NCBI RefSeq assembly: GCF_002078015.1
Contig: NZ_LWBP01000078.1
Span: 1 to 64,000 of the forward strand
Length of the DNA: 64,000 nucleotides
Direction: 5' to 3'
Source: Niastella populi
Lineage (GTDB): Bacteria; Bacteroidota; Bacteroidia; Chitinophagales; Chitinophagaceae
Shown piece by piece: positions 17,317-25,608 of this stretch (the stretch's first letter is position 1; each line of letters begins with the position of its first letter). The notes under the pieces are model-generated. The model made no database searches and was not told where the DNA came from. It saw nothing but the letters and a program-made list of their open reading frames with translations. The position numbers and the translations under genes were made by a program.

Positions 17317-17490
17317 AAGGGAATATTTTCTCAAAAAGGGAATAAACACTATGTAGAAACAACATCTATTTACTTGTACATCAACCAGTTAAAAAACTGG
17401 CAAGGGTATTGCCTTAGGAAACCCGCAAAAAACCCTTATTTCCCGACTGTATCCTATTATGAAAACCGTAATCCCAGTACCTAACCCGTT

Positions 17491-19812
17491 ATGAAAACAG
17501 CTCTTTGCACAAAACCCCGCAGGGCATTGTATGCCCTGTTTGCAACATTATTACTTACCCAGGCCGCATCGGCCCAATGGTCGAACCTTAACAGCGGCAC
17601 AGGCGAAAACCTTGGCGGCGTTCACTTTGAAGACGCCAATACCGGCTGGATCGCAGGCGGCGATGGCAGAATTAGAAAAACTACCAATGGCGGCGCCAAC
17701 TGGACCACCCAGGGTGCCGGCTTAACCAACCAGCAATTAAACAGCGTATTCTTTGTAAATACAAATGACGGCTACATAGTTGGCGACAATGGTGTTATTC
17801 TCAGAACCACCAATGGGACCAACTGGAGCGTTCAAACCGTTGGCGGCAACGACTACCAGAGTTGCTTCTTTGTTGATGCCACTACCGGCTGGGCCGTTGG
17901 CCAGAACGGTACCATTCGCAAAACCACCAATGGCACTACCTGGAACGCTCAAACCAGTGGCACCACTGAACGCCTGTACGATGTGAAATTTGTTTCCAAC
18001 CTTACCGGCTGGGCAGTAGGCGCCAATGGCGTTATTCGAAAAACCACCGATGGCGGCAGCAACTGGAACGGTCAAACCAGCGGCACCGGTCAGGACCTCA
18101 ATGGTTGTTTTTTCCTGAACGCCAGTACCGGCTGGGCCGTGGGCGACAATGGCGTTGTTCTGAAAACTACCAATGGCGGCAGCAACTGGACGGCCCAAAC
18201 CACCAACACCGCTACCGACTTCAACTGCGTTTTTTTCACCAACCCCAATACCGGTTACGCAGCCGGCCAGGGCGGTGAAATATATACCACCATCAATGGC
18301 GGCGCTACCTGGGGTTTACAAACATCCCCCACCAACCAAATCCTATATGGCATCTTCTTCGCAAACTTCAATACCGGTTATGCGGTAGGTAACAATGGTA
18401 CATTGATAAAAACTTCCAATTCCGGCAGCTACCTCTGGTCTGAACAGAACAGCGGCACTGCCCAGGACATGAATGATATCTTCTTTACCAGTAACACTAT
18501 TGGCTGGATCGCAGGTGATAATGGTATCATTCGAAAAACCACCAATGGCGGCAATAGCTGGACCGGCTTAACCAGCGGCACCACCCAGGACCTGCGCAGT
18601 ATTCACTTTGCCGATGCCAATACCGGCTGGGTGGCTGGCGACAATGGCGTAATTCGAAAATCAACCGATGGCGGCGCCACCTGGACGGCCCAAACCAGCG
18701 GCGTTACGCAAACGCTGCGCAGCATACATTTCAATGACGTTAATACCGGCTGGGCAGTAGGATCAAATGGGAATATCGTAAGCACCACCAATGGCGGCAG
18801 TAACTGGACCGAACAAACAAGCGGCACAGGAAATGACCTCGAAGATGTTCAGTTTATCAACGCAACCACCGGCTGGGTAGTTGGTGAGAACGGCGCCATT
18901 CGAAAAAGTACTGATGGCGGTATAACCTGGACCGCCCAAACCAGCGGCACCACCCAGGACCTGTATGGGGTTTATTTCTTAGACGCCAATACCGGTTGGG
19001 CAGTTGGTAATAATGGCGTTATTCGCAAAACCACCAACGGCGGCGCTACCTGGACGGCACAAACAAGCGGTACCGGCCAGCGCCTGAACGAAGTGGTATT
19101 CACCACGGCCATCAACGGCTGGGCCGTAGGCGATAATGGCACCATCTTATATACCGAAGATGGCGGCGCCAACTGGACAGACCAAACCAGCAACAACAAC
19201 GACGATATCAACAGCGTATACTTCGTGAATAACATGTATGGCTGGTCTATTGGAAATGACGGTACGTTACAAACATATATTTCGGTTACGCTTCCGGCCA
19301 GTTTTGCTTCCTTTGATGCAAACAGCACCGATTGCAGCATTGCCCGTTTGCAATGGCAAACCGCCGGTGATGCCAGCCACCACAGATTCGAAATCCTGTG
19401 GTCAACCGATGGCAGCCACTGGAAAACAGTTGGCACGGTGAACGCAACAGCTGCTGCTGCTTATTCGTATACATATAATGGTTTAGTGAAAGGCGCCAAT
19501 TATTTCAGGCTGAAAGAAGTGGCGCCGGATGGTCAGGCCGCTTATTCAAAACTTGTTTCCATTTCAAACACGTGCGGGGTAACCAAAGCGATCTCCTTAT
19601 ATCCCAACCCTACCCGCTCAACCGTAACGGTTCAGTTGTTCAATACAACATTGCTGGGAACACAGGCCCGCCTCGTTAATTTGCAGGGTCATGTGCTGCG
19701 CCAGTTCACCATCAACAATGTAAAAGAAACTATCAATATGACCGGTATGCCTGCAGGTACGTATTTTATTATTACCGCCGGCAAACAGTCGTTCAGGATC
19801 ATAAAACAATAA
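17491..19812 (+). CDS. Secreted 14-repeat beta-propeller protein with T9SS sorting domain
   Basis: The 773-residue protein starts with a signal peptide (to about residue 29, ending TQAASAQW). I count fourteen consecutive repeats of about 41-43 residues with the consensus TGWAVG-NG-I-KTTNGG-NW, the YCF48/HCF136-like (BNR-related) motif. Fourteen repeats would build two seven-bladed propellers. A fibronectin-like module follows (RLQWQTAG and HHRFEILWSTDG). The last about 75 residues, with ISLYPNPTRSTVTVQL, are a type IX secretion C-terminal domain. It is predicted to be exported and attached to the cell surface or released. The ligand is unknown. Confidence 0.9.
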   Translation: MKTALCTKPRRALYALFATLLLTQAASAQWSNLNSGTGENLGGVHFEDANTGWIAGGDGRIRKTTNGGANWTTQGAGLTNQQLNSVFFVNTNDGYIVGDNGVILRTTNGTNWSVQTVGGNDYQSCFFVDATTGWAVGQNGTIRKTTNGTTWNAQTSGTTERLYDVKFVSNLTGWAVGANGVIRKTTDGGSNWNGQTSGTGQDLNGCFFLNASTGWAVGDNGVVLKTTNGGSNWTAQTTNTATDFNCVFFTNPNTGYAAGQGGEIYTTINGGATWGLQTSPTNQILYGIFFANFNTGYAVGNNGTLIKTSNSGSYLWSEQNSGTAQDMNDIFFTSNTIGWIAGDNGIIRKTTNGGNSWTGLTSGTTQDLRSIHFADANTGWVAGDNGVIRKSTDGGATWTAQTSGVTQTLRSIHFNDVNTGWAVGSNGNIVSTTNGGSNWTEQTSGTGNDLEDVQFINATTGWVVGENGAIRKSTDGGITWTAQTSGTTQDLYGVYFLDANTGWAVGNNGVIRKTTNGGATWTAQTSGTGQRLNEVVFTTAINGWAVGDNGTILYTEDGGANWTDQTSNNNDDINSVYFVNNMYGWSIGNDGTLQTYISVTLPASFASFDANSTDCSIARLQWQTAGDASHHRFEILWSTDGSHWKTVGTVNATAAAAYSYTYNGLVKGANYFRLKEVAPDGQAAYSKLVSISNTCGVTKAISLYPNPTRSTVTVQLFNTTLLGTQARLVNLQGHVLRQFTINNVKETINMTGMPAGTYFIITAGKQSFRIIKQ

Positions 19813-19824
19813 GGTTACTATAGC

Positions 19825-19861
19825 AAAAGTGCCACTCGTAAAATGAGTGGCACTTTTTTAT
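19825..19861 (+). terminator. Intrinsic terminator of the propeller gene
   Basis: AAAAGTGCCACTC pairs with GAGTGGCACTTTT around a 7-nt loop, and the T run continues on the plus strand. It lies 13 bp after the stop codon. Confidence 0.85.
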
Positions 19862-19890
19862 TTGTGTGTCTTTTGCGAAAAACGACCTGC

Positions 19891-19927
19891 TTACTTGTTA
19901 ACCCGTCAACCCGTCAACTGATCAAAT
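19891..19927. repeat. Degenerate repeat tract (GTCAACCCGTCAAC family)
   Basis: The words GTTAACCC, GTCAACCC, GTCAACTG and ATCAAATC follow at 8-nt spacing. The same family recurs at 30415-30476. Confidence 0.6.
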
Positions 19928-19932
19928 CCACG

Positions 19933-20418
19933 CTAGTGGCCAAACTCCTGCACCCAGTACGAATTCACATTGGCGGCGCCTATAGCTGTTTGCGCACTAT
20001 CCATCATGGCCTTACAATGTTCTTCACTTTGCAGCCAGGCCTGCATCAACGGTTTAATTGAGGTATACCCCTTTGCAATATTTTCCGTTACATATTTTCC
20101 GGAATATCCCAACATAATAGCCCGCTGAATGGGTGAAGTGCCGCCCGGTGAAATATGGCTGAAATAATTATTGGCATTCATATCGCGGGCATGCGCCAGC
20201 GCAGCCAGGGCCAGCGTATCGTTCCAGCGCAACGGCTTTACCGCCGGCATTTGGGTGGAACCGCAGGCGCACCCCGACTGGCGAAGCGCATTCACGGCCG
20301 CGAGCATTTCGCTTTTGACGGTTCGCTCAATATGGTTTTCCTTGCGGCAGGCCGGCAACATTACAATTACCATCAACAGCCTGCAGCAGCACTTTACAGC
20401 GGTATGCATTAGTACCAT
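19933..20418 (-). CDS. CAP/SCP-domain lipoprotein
   Basis: From the ATG at 20418 the protein has 161 residues. A hydrophobic signal ends in the lipobox VMLPAC. The mature part is a CAP (cysteine-rich secretory, antigen 5, PR-1) domain: LAALAHARDMNANNYFSHISPGGTS, then the ENIAKGY element and W-L-Q-S-E-E-H-C. The bacterial members are extracellular proteins of uncertain activity, some with peptidase-like or lipid-binding roles. A TTG at 20430 is an alternative start. It is 14 bp downstream of the GH12 gene and likely cotranscribed. Confidence 0.85.
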   Translation of the reverse strand: MVLMHTAVKCCCRLLMVIVMLPACRKENHIERTVKSEMLAAVNALRQSGCACGSTQMPAVKPLRWNDTLALAALAHARDMNANNYFSHISPGGTSPIQRAIMLGYSGKYVTENIAKGYTSIKPLMQAWLQSEEHCKAMMDSAQTAIGAANVNSYWVQEFGH

Positions 20419-20432
20419 TATAAATTGCAAAA

Positions 20433-21197
20433 TCAGTTAAAGCTTACAGAGTAACTGTTGGTTGTCCATTGCAAACCATTTCCATTGGTGCCGTAGCTCG
20501 AGGTGATCTCGTACCCGAACTGCACATCGCCAATGGTGATATTGCCGAACCAGCCCTGGTTCCTGATCCAGTTGGCGATGGCACGGATATCGACCGTAGT
20601 GTTATTGGTCTTCGATGTGCGCAGGAAGGAGTATACGTTGTTGGAGCCATTGCTGCCGCGAAATACATTCCAGGTAGCGCCGCCAACCGATAGGTTGGTG
20701 AATACCGGCACCGGGTTGCCCGAAGCGTTCCAATTGTAGGAAATGGGTTTAATGTTGCCCGAACCATTGCTGTTGCTGGTGTAATTCATCCAAAGCATAA
20801 TTTCGTGCTGGTGGTTATTGTCCCACACATCGAAGCAGGAGGTCCAGGCGCCGCCCGATGGCGAAGTAACACTGATGCTGCTGGTGAGCGAGTTGAGTGA
20901 ACCCAGCGCCCGGTTCACATTACGGGTACTGTTCGGGTACGATTTTATGCCGCCCGTGTTGGGATGGTTGGCCCAGATGCCCCAGTTGCTGTAACTGTTG
21001 GCCCAAATGGTTTGCGAGCCTGCTCCGCTGCCCCAGATATTATTGTACAGGGTATAACCGCCATTGTTCCAGGTGCCCCACTGGGCGCTGCTCGACCAGG
21101 CGGCCTGTACTTCAGGTTCGGGAACTGTCTTTTCTTTTTTACAATGAGTCAGCAAAATGGCAGTGCATGCAAGCGCAATCGTTAGTTGTCGATTCAT
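20433..21197 (-). CDS. Glycoside hydrolase family 12 lipoprotein
   Basis: The 254-residue protein is predicted to be an endo-beta-1,4-glucanase or xyloglucanase anchored by lipid. The lipobox LLTHC places the modified cysteine at residue 19. The GH12 fold is recognised from WGTWNNGGYTLYNNIWG, WANHPNTGGIKSYPN and SYNWN. The two catalytic glutamates are expected at residue 132 in HEIMLWMN (nucleophile) and residue 230 in FGYEI (acid/base). The length fits the single-domain GH12 family. The gene starts a probable two-gene operon with the CAP-domain lipoprotein. Substrate preference cannot be read from sequence. Confidence 0.88.
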   Translation of the reverse strand: MNRQLTIALACTAILLTHCKKEKTVPEPEVQAAWSSSAQWGTWNNGGYTLYNNIWGSGAGSQTIWANSYSNWGIWANHPNTGGIKSYPNSTRNVNRALGSLNSLTSSISVTSPSGGAWTSCFDVWDNNHQHEIMLWMNYTSNSNGSGNIKPISYNWNASGNPVPVFTNLSVGGATWNVFRGSNGSNNVYSFLRTSKTNNTTVDIRAIANWIRNQGWFGNITIGDVQFGYEITSSYGTNGNGLQWTTNSYSVSFN

Positions 21198-21223
21198 GGT
21201 GATTTGTTTTATGGTTAATAATT

Positions 21224-21400
21224 GAAAAGACGCTCAATGCTGAACGCAAAACGCAGAACGCTAAACTCCGCTCCGGCTGGCTATACCAGTTATCTGAAAC
21301 TTCGCAAAAATGCAGCGGGCTAAACACCAATACGGAATGCAGCACATTTGTTGCTTCGCGTTAAGCGTTACGCCTTCAGCGTTAAGCATCAGGCGGTCAC
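21224..21400. repeat. Degenerate repeat tracts (AACGCAAAACGC / GCGTTAAGCGTT family) and spacer
   Basis: Two patches, GAACGCAAAACGCAGAACGC at about 21242-21262 and GCGTTAAGCGTTACGCCTTC at about 21357-21377, are complementary versions of one word family flanking the spacer between divergent genes. The family returns between xdhA and xdhB (42776-42836). Confidence 0.65.
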
Positions 21401-21502
21401 TATGAATTTAATCAGGCATTCGCACTATGAGGGTAGTGGAATGTTTCAAAAAAGGTACCCGATTGTTATATTTGGCTTTTTTTATAATTATACTGATCGC
21501 AC

Positions 21503-22255
21503 ATGGATTTGTTTGCTGCATACGCTACCTCCAGCCTGATGCTGATAGCGCTTTCCGCCTTTATAATCGTGCTTTCAAAAGCCGGCTTAAAAGGCATCGA
21601 TATGCTGAACGTGACCATTATGACAATCGTGTTCGGGGGAAAGGCCTCCACCGGTATCGTGCTGCCTTTATTATGCGTTGCAGATATCCTGGCGGTAAAA
21701 TATTACCACCGCCATGCGCAATGGCCGCACGTAATAAAGCTGATGCCCTGGATGGTAATCGGCATCTTAATAGGCGTATTTGTGGGAAAAGACCTGAATG
21801 AAGCTATTTTCAGGAAGGTTATGGCCACCATCATTGTGCTTACGGTGGTGATCATGCTGGCGATCGAATTCCGGAAAGCAATGGTGATCCCCGGCAATAA
21901 ATTATTTACCGCCGGTATGGGACTGGTTTCGGGTTTTACCACCATGCTGGGCAACCTCGCGGGCGCCTTTTCGAACATTTATTTTCTGGCCATGCGTTTG
22001 CCGAAAAATGATTTTATCGGAACCGGCGCGTGGATCTTTCTTATCATCAACCTCTTTAAATTGCCCTTCCAGGTATTTTACTGGAAGAATATTACCGCCA
22101 GCTCCCTGCTCACCGATCTGGCACTGGTACCATTTCTGTTGCTTGGGTTCTGGTGCGGCATAAAACTGGTGGCCCGCATAAAAGACGATCTGTACCGCCA
22201 GGTAGTGATCGTGCTCACGCTTATAGGCGCCATCTTTATATTTTTAAAACGGTAA
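21503..22255 (+). CDS. TauE/SafE-family membrane permease
   Basis: The 250-residue protein has about eight membrane helices and the duplicated glycine-rich pattern of TauE/SafE transporters: VFGGKASTGIVLPLLCVADI in the first half and GLVSGFTTMLGNLAGAF in the second. The family exports or imports small sulphur-containing or organic anions (sulphite, sulphoacetate, sometimes thiosulphate), driven by ion gradients. No sulphur-metabolism gene lies nearby, so the substrate is open. It is convergent with the response-regulator gene, with stops only about 6 bp apart. Confidence 0.82.
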   Translation: MDLFAAYATSSLMLIALSAFIIVLSKAGLKGIDMLNVTIMTIVFGGKASTGIVLPLLCVADILAVKYYHRHAQWPHVIKLMPWMVIGILIGVFVGKDLNEAIFRKVMATIIVLTVVIMLAIEFRKAMVIPGNKLFTAGMGLVSGFTTMLGNLAGAFSNIYFLAMRLPKNDFIGTGAWIFLIINLFKLPFQVFYWKNITASSLLTDLALVPFLLLGFWCGIKLVARIKDDLYRQVVIVLTLIGAIFIFLKR

Positions 22256-22261
22256 TATCGC

Positions 22262-22645
22262 TTATTCAGGCATTGTAACCGATAAAGCCTTTTTCAATTC
22301 TTCCATGGAAGCATCTTTCGACAGGAAGCCATCGGCTCCCAGTTGTTTGGCTTTATTCACAAACGCTTTACTGTTATGCATGGTAAAAAAAACGACTTTT
22401 ATCTGCGGCCAGTCTCTTTTTAAAGTTGCCGCCGTTTCAAAACCATCCATTACCGGCATATTGATATCGAGCAGGCAAACATCGGGCGGCTCCGTCAACA
22501 CAGATAATTTATCAAAAAAGTCTCTGCCATTCTCCGCTTCCAACACAATTTTATATCCCAGTAAACTCAATCGTAAATGAATGGCCTGCCGTAACATCGA
22601 ATGATCATCTACAATAGCAATTGTAACCAACTGTGCATTTTCCAT
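22262..22645 (-). CDS. Receiver-only response regulator
   Basis: The 127-residue protein contains a complete CheY-like receiver: acidic pocket in IAIVDDHSML, phospho-acceptor Asp in CLLDINMPVMDG, Thr in VVFFTMHN and Lys in GFLSKDAS. The sequence ends right after the receiver (KALSVTMPE), where NarL-family relatives carry a LuxR-type helix-turn-helix. The linker-like end suggests a NarL-type regulator that has lost its output domain, or a phosphorelay intermediate. No kinase is adjacent. Confidence 0.85.
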   Translation of the reverse strand: MENAQLVTIAIVDDHSMLRQAIHLRLSLLGYKIVLEAENGRDFFDKLSVLTEPPDVCLLDINMPVMDGFETAATLKRDWPQIKVVFFTMHNSKAFVNKAKQLGADGFLSKDASMEELKKALSVTMPE

Positions 22646-23117
22646 AGCTACTATTCAATAAGATATTTTAGACAAACAACCCTGCTTACCGGTTGATAAA
22701 TATCAATGGTAATAACCTGTACTCTGTAATAAAGAAAGGGTTAAACCTTCAGCAGGGATGTAAAATGAACTACACTGGTTTCAGAATCGAACAAATCATT
22801 CCGGTGAAAGACCGGTAAGCCTAAAGCATTCGAAGGGATTGGAAGGCTCAGCAGGCAGAACAATGCTATTCGCGTTTGTATAACATATTGTCTGCTGATT
22901 GCATGCGAAATTAATTTAATAATTGCAACACTAACAAATATGGATGTGTGTAAAGATTGAAAAGCGTTTAATATTTTAACGCGATACATACTTTTATTTA
23001 TTCGCCCCTAAAACGGGCTTGCTTTAAGTCAATAATTGCTAAACTGCTGTAGCGTATGATTAACCGAATTTGCTGCATCCGGCTTCTGGCCCGCAGCTGC
23101 ATTTCCCTTTCAGCTGT
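22646..23117. other. Intergenic region, no supported gene
   Basis: The spacer lies upstream of the receiver gene. An open frame at 22741-22989 has no family resemblance. The GC content is low and nothing else was recognised before the repeat tract begins. Confidence 0.4.
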
Positions 23118-23236
23118 ATTTCGCTTACAGCTTACAGCTTGAAGCTTGCAGCTGTATTTGCCCTTCAGCCTTGTATTTCGCTTACAGCTTACAGCTTACA
23201 GCTTGAAGCTTGAAGCTTACAGCTTACAGCTGCACC
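23118..23236. repeat. Degenerate 7-nt repeat tract (AGCTTAC / AGCTTGA family)
   Basis: The words AGCTTAC, AGCTTGA, AGCTTGC and AGCTGTA alternate at 7-nt spacing, in two blocks separated by GTATTTGCCCTTCAGCC-like sequence. A short relative occurs at 52843-52886. The tract ends 15 bp from the MocR stop codon. Confidence 0.85.
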
Positions 23237-23251
23237 CATAACCCTCCCCAC

Positions 23252-24724
23252 TCACCTCTTCAACACCTTCTTCATGATCTCCACACAGGTTACCAGTTCA
23301 TCGGGCGTAGAGGATGCAAAGCCCAGCCTTGTGGCATTCAGCACCGGTGTTACATCATCATTTCTGTACCCGGGCGAAAAGAATAATTCATGCGCCAATG
23401 CCTTTTGCGCTACGGCGTTTATATCAATGGCCGGATCAAAATGCGTCCATACGGCCATACCACCCACCGGCACCTGAAATTGGAGATAATCGCCGAGGTT
23501 ATTTTTCAACAGCTCGCAAAACACATCGCGCCGCTGTTTGTACGTGCGCATCGCCTTGCGCAGGTATCGCTGAATGATACCATTCTGCAACAATTCGGCA
23601 ATGGCATTCTCCAGCATATTATCGCCCTGCCTGTCGATGATGCGGCGCAGCTTTGCGAGGTGACGGATCACATTTTCCGAAGCCACCAGGTAACCTACGC
23701 GAAAAGCAGGTGAAATAGATTTGGTGAAGGAACCGCAATATAACACCATGCCCGCCTTGTCGGCGCTGGCCAGCGGCAGCAGCGGTTTGCTCAGGTAATG
23801 GAAATCGTAATCATAATCATCTTCAAAAATGATAAAGCCGTATTGCCCGGCCAGCCGCAGCAATTCAATTCTGCGATCTGCACGCAAAGCCGTAGTGGTT
23901 GGGTAGAAATGATGCGAGGTCACATACACGATGCGTACCCGCTGTTTGCGGCAAATAGCTGCCAGGGCCTCTACCACAATGCCATGTTCATCAACCGGGA
24001 TCTTCAACAGTTTGGTGCCTGCCTGTAAAAAATTCATGTTGGCGCCATTGTAATTCAGCTCCCCTACTACCGCAATATCGCCGGGTTGTAAAAATGCGGT
24101 GCAGGAAAGGTACAGTCCCATTACCGTACCACGGGTGATCAGGATGTTGTTGGCGGTCACTTTCAGTCCGCGCGTATCGTTTAAATAATCGGCCAGCACC
24201 TGCCGTAACCACAGCGAGCCCATCGTATCGCCATAGCCTAAACGCACATACGGATTACCGGTAAGGAGTTGGCTGCGGTAAGCGCGTGCCAGTTCTTCCA
24301 ATGGCGCCAGCCGCGAATCGGGGAAACCATCATCGAGGTGATACTTGTGCTTTGACCAAATGACCGGCCGGTCGAGGTGCGGCGCTTCCTCAAATTCAAA
24401 ACCGGCCACATGCGCCGGGTTAATGGGTTTGACAGAACCGTTCAGCAAACTGCGCGGATGTATTTCCGGTAAATGTTTGGCCACGTACGTGCCGCTGCCC
24501 GTACGGCTTTCGATCCAGCCCTGCGCCAGCAGTTCATCATAGGCCTGTATCACCGTTTTGCGGTGCACCTGCAGCCAGTCGGCCATTTGCCGGGTGCTGG
24601 GGAGCCGGTGGCCGGCCTGCAGATTGCCATCTTTTATGAACACCATTAACTGGTTGGCAATTTGCAGATACACAGGTTGAATACTGTCTTTTTCGATCGA
24701 AATAAGGGTTGAAAGTGCCTGCAT
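23252..24724 (-). CDS. MocR-family regulator (GntR helix-turn-helix fused to aminotransferase fold)
   Basis: The 490-residue protein has a GntR winged helix at residues 15-80 (LPSTRQMADWLQVHRKTVIQAYDEL and GSGTYV) and a class I aminotransferase-like domain from about 120 onward. The pyridoxal-phosphate lysine is residue 335 in GSFTKSISP, and FEDDYDYDFHY supplies the cofactor-binding aspartate. MocR proteins use the fold to sense PLP or amino acids rather than to catalyse. It is divergent from the PNPOx-like gene with 84 bp between starts, so regulation of that gene is likely. Confidence 0.92.
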   Translation of the reverse strand: MQALSTLISIEKDSIQPVYLQIANQLMVFIKDGNLQAGHRLPSTRQMADWLQVHRKTVIQAYDELLAQGWIESRTGSGTYVAKHLPEIHPRSLLNGSVKPINPAHVAGFEFEEAPHLDRPVIWSKHKYHLDDGFPDSRLAPLEELARAYRSQLLTGNPYVRLGYGDTMGSLWLRQVLADYLNDTRGLKVTANNILITRGTVMGLYLSCTAFLQPGDIAVVGELNYNGANMNFLQAGTKLLKIPVDEHGIVVEALAAICRKQRVRIVYVTSHHFYPTTTALRADRRIELLRLAGQYGFIIFEDDYDYDFHYLSKPLLPLASADKAGMVLYCGSFTKSISPAFRVGYLVASENVIRHLAKLRRIIDRQGDNMLENAIAELLQNGIIQRYLRKAMRTYKQRRDVFCELLKNNLGDYLQFQVPVGGMAVWTHFDPAIDINAVAQKALAHELFFSPGYRNDDVTPVLNATRLGFASSTPDELVTCVEIMKKVLKR

Positions 24725-24727
24725 GGT

Positions 24728-24775
24728 AAAGTGGACTACTTACTTTATAAAAACCGGATGATTATACTCGTCCAA
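24728..24775. promoter_or_regulatory. Candidate MocR/PdxR operator in the divergent spacer
   Basis: AAAGTGGACTA at 24728-24738 resembles the PdxR motif AAAGTGGW-CTA that I recall from Corynebacterium. An inverted partial copy, GACGAGT preceded by TTGG on the minus strand, lies near 24768-24776. The location between the MocR gene and its divergent neighbour supports an operator role. No binding evidence is available. Confidence 0.4.
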
Positions 24776-24808
24776 TAAAGATACACTTTTGTAAAAAAAC
24801 CAAGCAAC

Positions 24809-25453
24809 ATGGCACCACAACCACACCTGATTCCCAGCCGGTCGGCCAAAAGAGCGCATTACGATAAAGAAACCATCTATCCTATTTTAGACGAGGCGCT
24901 TTTCTGCACCATTAGCTATGTGTTCGACAACAAGCCATTTTCCATTCCTACTGCATTCGTCCGGTATGAGAATAAATTATATATCCATGGTTCCGTAGGC
25001 AGTCATTTTATCTGGGAACTGGAAAAAGGCGTACCGGTTTGTATAAGCGTTACGCTGCTCGATGCCCTGGTGGTTGCCAAATCGGCTTTCTCGCATTCGG
25101 TGAATTACCGGTCGGTAGTGCTTTTTTCAAATGGAGTAAAAATAGATGAAGCGAAATTAAAAGCCGATGTGCTGGAATGGCTTACCAATAAGATCGTACC
25201 TGACAGTTGGGATTACCTGCGCCCCATGAAAGACAATGAGGTTAAAAAAACAACGGTGATCGCTTTTGATATCGATGAAGCCTCGGCCAAGGTGCGCACT
25301 GGAATGCCGAACGATGAAGAGGAGGACAAACCGCTGCCGATATGGTCGGGTATTATTCCCATAGAAACCATTCGCCGCGATCCGCAGCCCGATCTATTGA
25401 GCCAGGAGATCCCGCTGCCGAAACACCTGATGCCGGGAAAGCTAATTAGCTAA
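24809..25453 (+). CDS. PNPOx-like FMN-binding flavoprotein
   Basis: The 214-residue protein has the split-barrel flavin-binding fold of the pyridoxamine-phosphate-oxidase-related (Pyridox_ox_2) family: LDEALFCTISYVFDNKPFSIPTA, IHGSVGSHFIW, VCISVTLLDALVVAKSAFSHS and NYRSVVLFSNG. Members bind FMN or F420 and reduce small substrates. The true activity is unknown. Divergence from the MocR regulator suggests a link to vitamin B6 or amine metabolism. The final residues (Gly-Lys-Leu-Ile-Ser) are encoded by an intergenic repeat tract (25441-25481), so the stop codon may have been supplied by the repeat. Confidence 0.85.
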   Translation: MAPQPHLIPSRSAKRAHYDKETIYPILDEALFCTISYVFDNKPFSIPTAFVRYENKLYIHGSVGSHFIWELEKGVPVCISVTLLDALVVAKSAFSHSVNYRSVVLFSNGVKIDEAKLKADVLEWLTNKIVPDSWDYLRPMKDNEVKKTTVIAFDIDEASAKVRTGMPNDEEEDKPLPIWSGIIPIETIRRDPQPDLLSQEIPLPKHLMPGKLIS

Positions 25454-25481
25454 TGTGATAATTTGATAATGTGATAATGAG
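25441..25481. repeat. Degenerate repeat tract (GCTAATTAGC / GATAATGTGATAAT family)
   Basis: The tract GCTAATTAGCTAATGTGATA continues with AATTTGATAATGTGATAATG at 8-9-nt periodicity. It starts inside the last codons of the PNPOx-like gene. Confidence 0.8.
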
Positions 25482-25608
25482 GGTTCGCGCTATTGCGCCG
25501 GCTTTATAAAACTGTAATTCCTTTCACAGTGGTAATGGCGAAATAAATTATTTACTTTTCAAACTAATTACCGGGTTCAGGATACAACCGCTGTTCAGTA
25601 TTGAAGAA

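Noticed and set aside
17110-17349. Open frame encoding a repetitive SSQFIVHSSQFTVHS protein
   Set aside because: It is only the translation of the 7-nt degenerate repeat tract. Similar spurious frames are expected from any period not disrupted by stops.
22741-22989. 82-codon minus-strand frame between the receiver gene and the repeat tract
   Set aside because: No family motifs and no plausible start region. It is treated as spacer.
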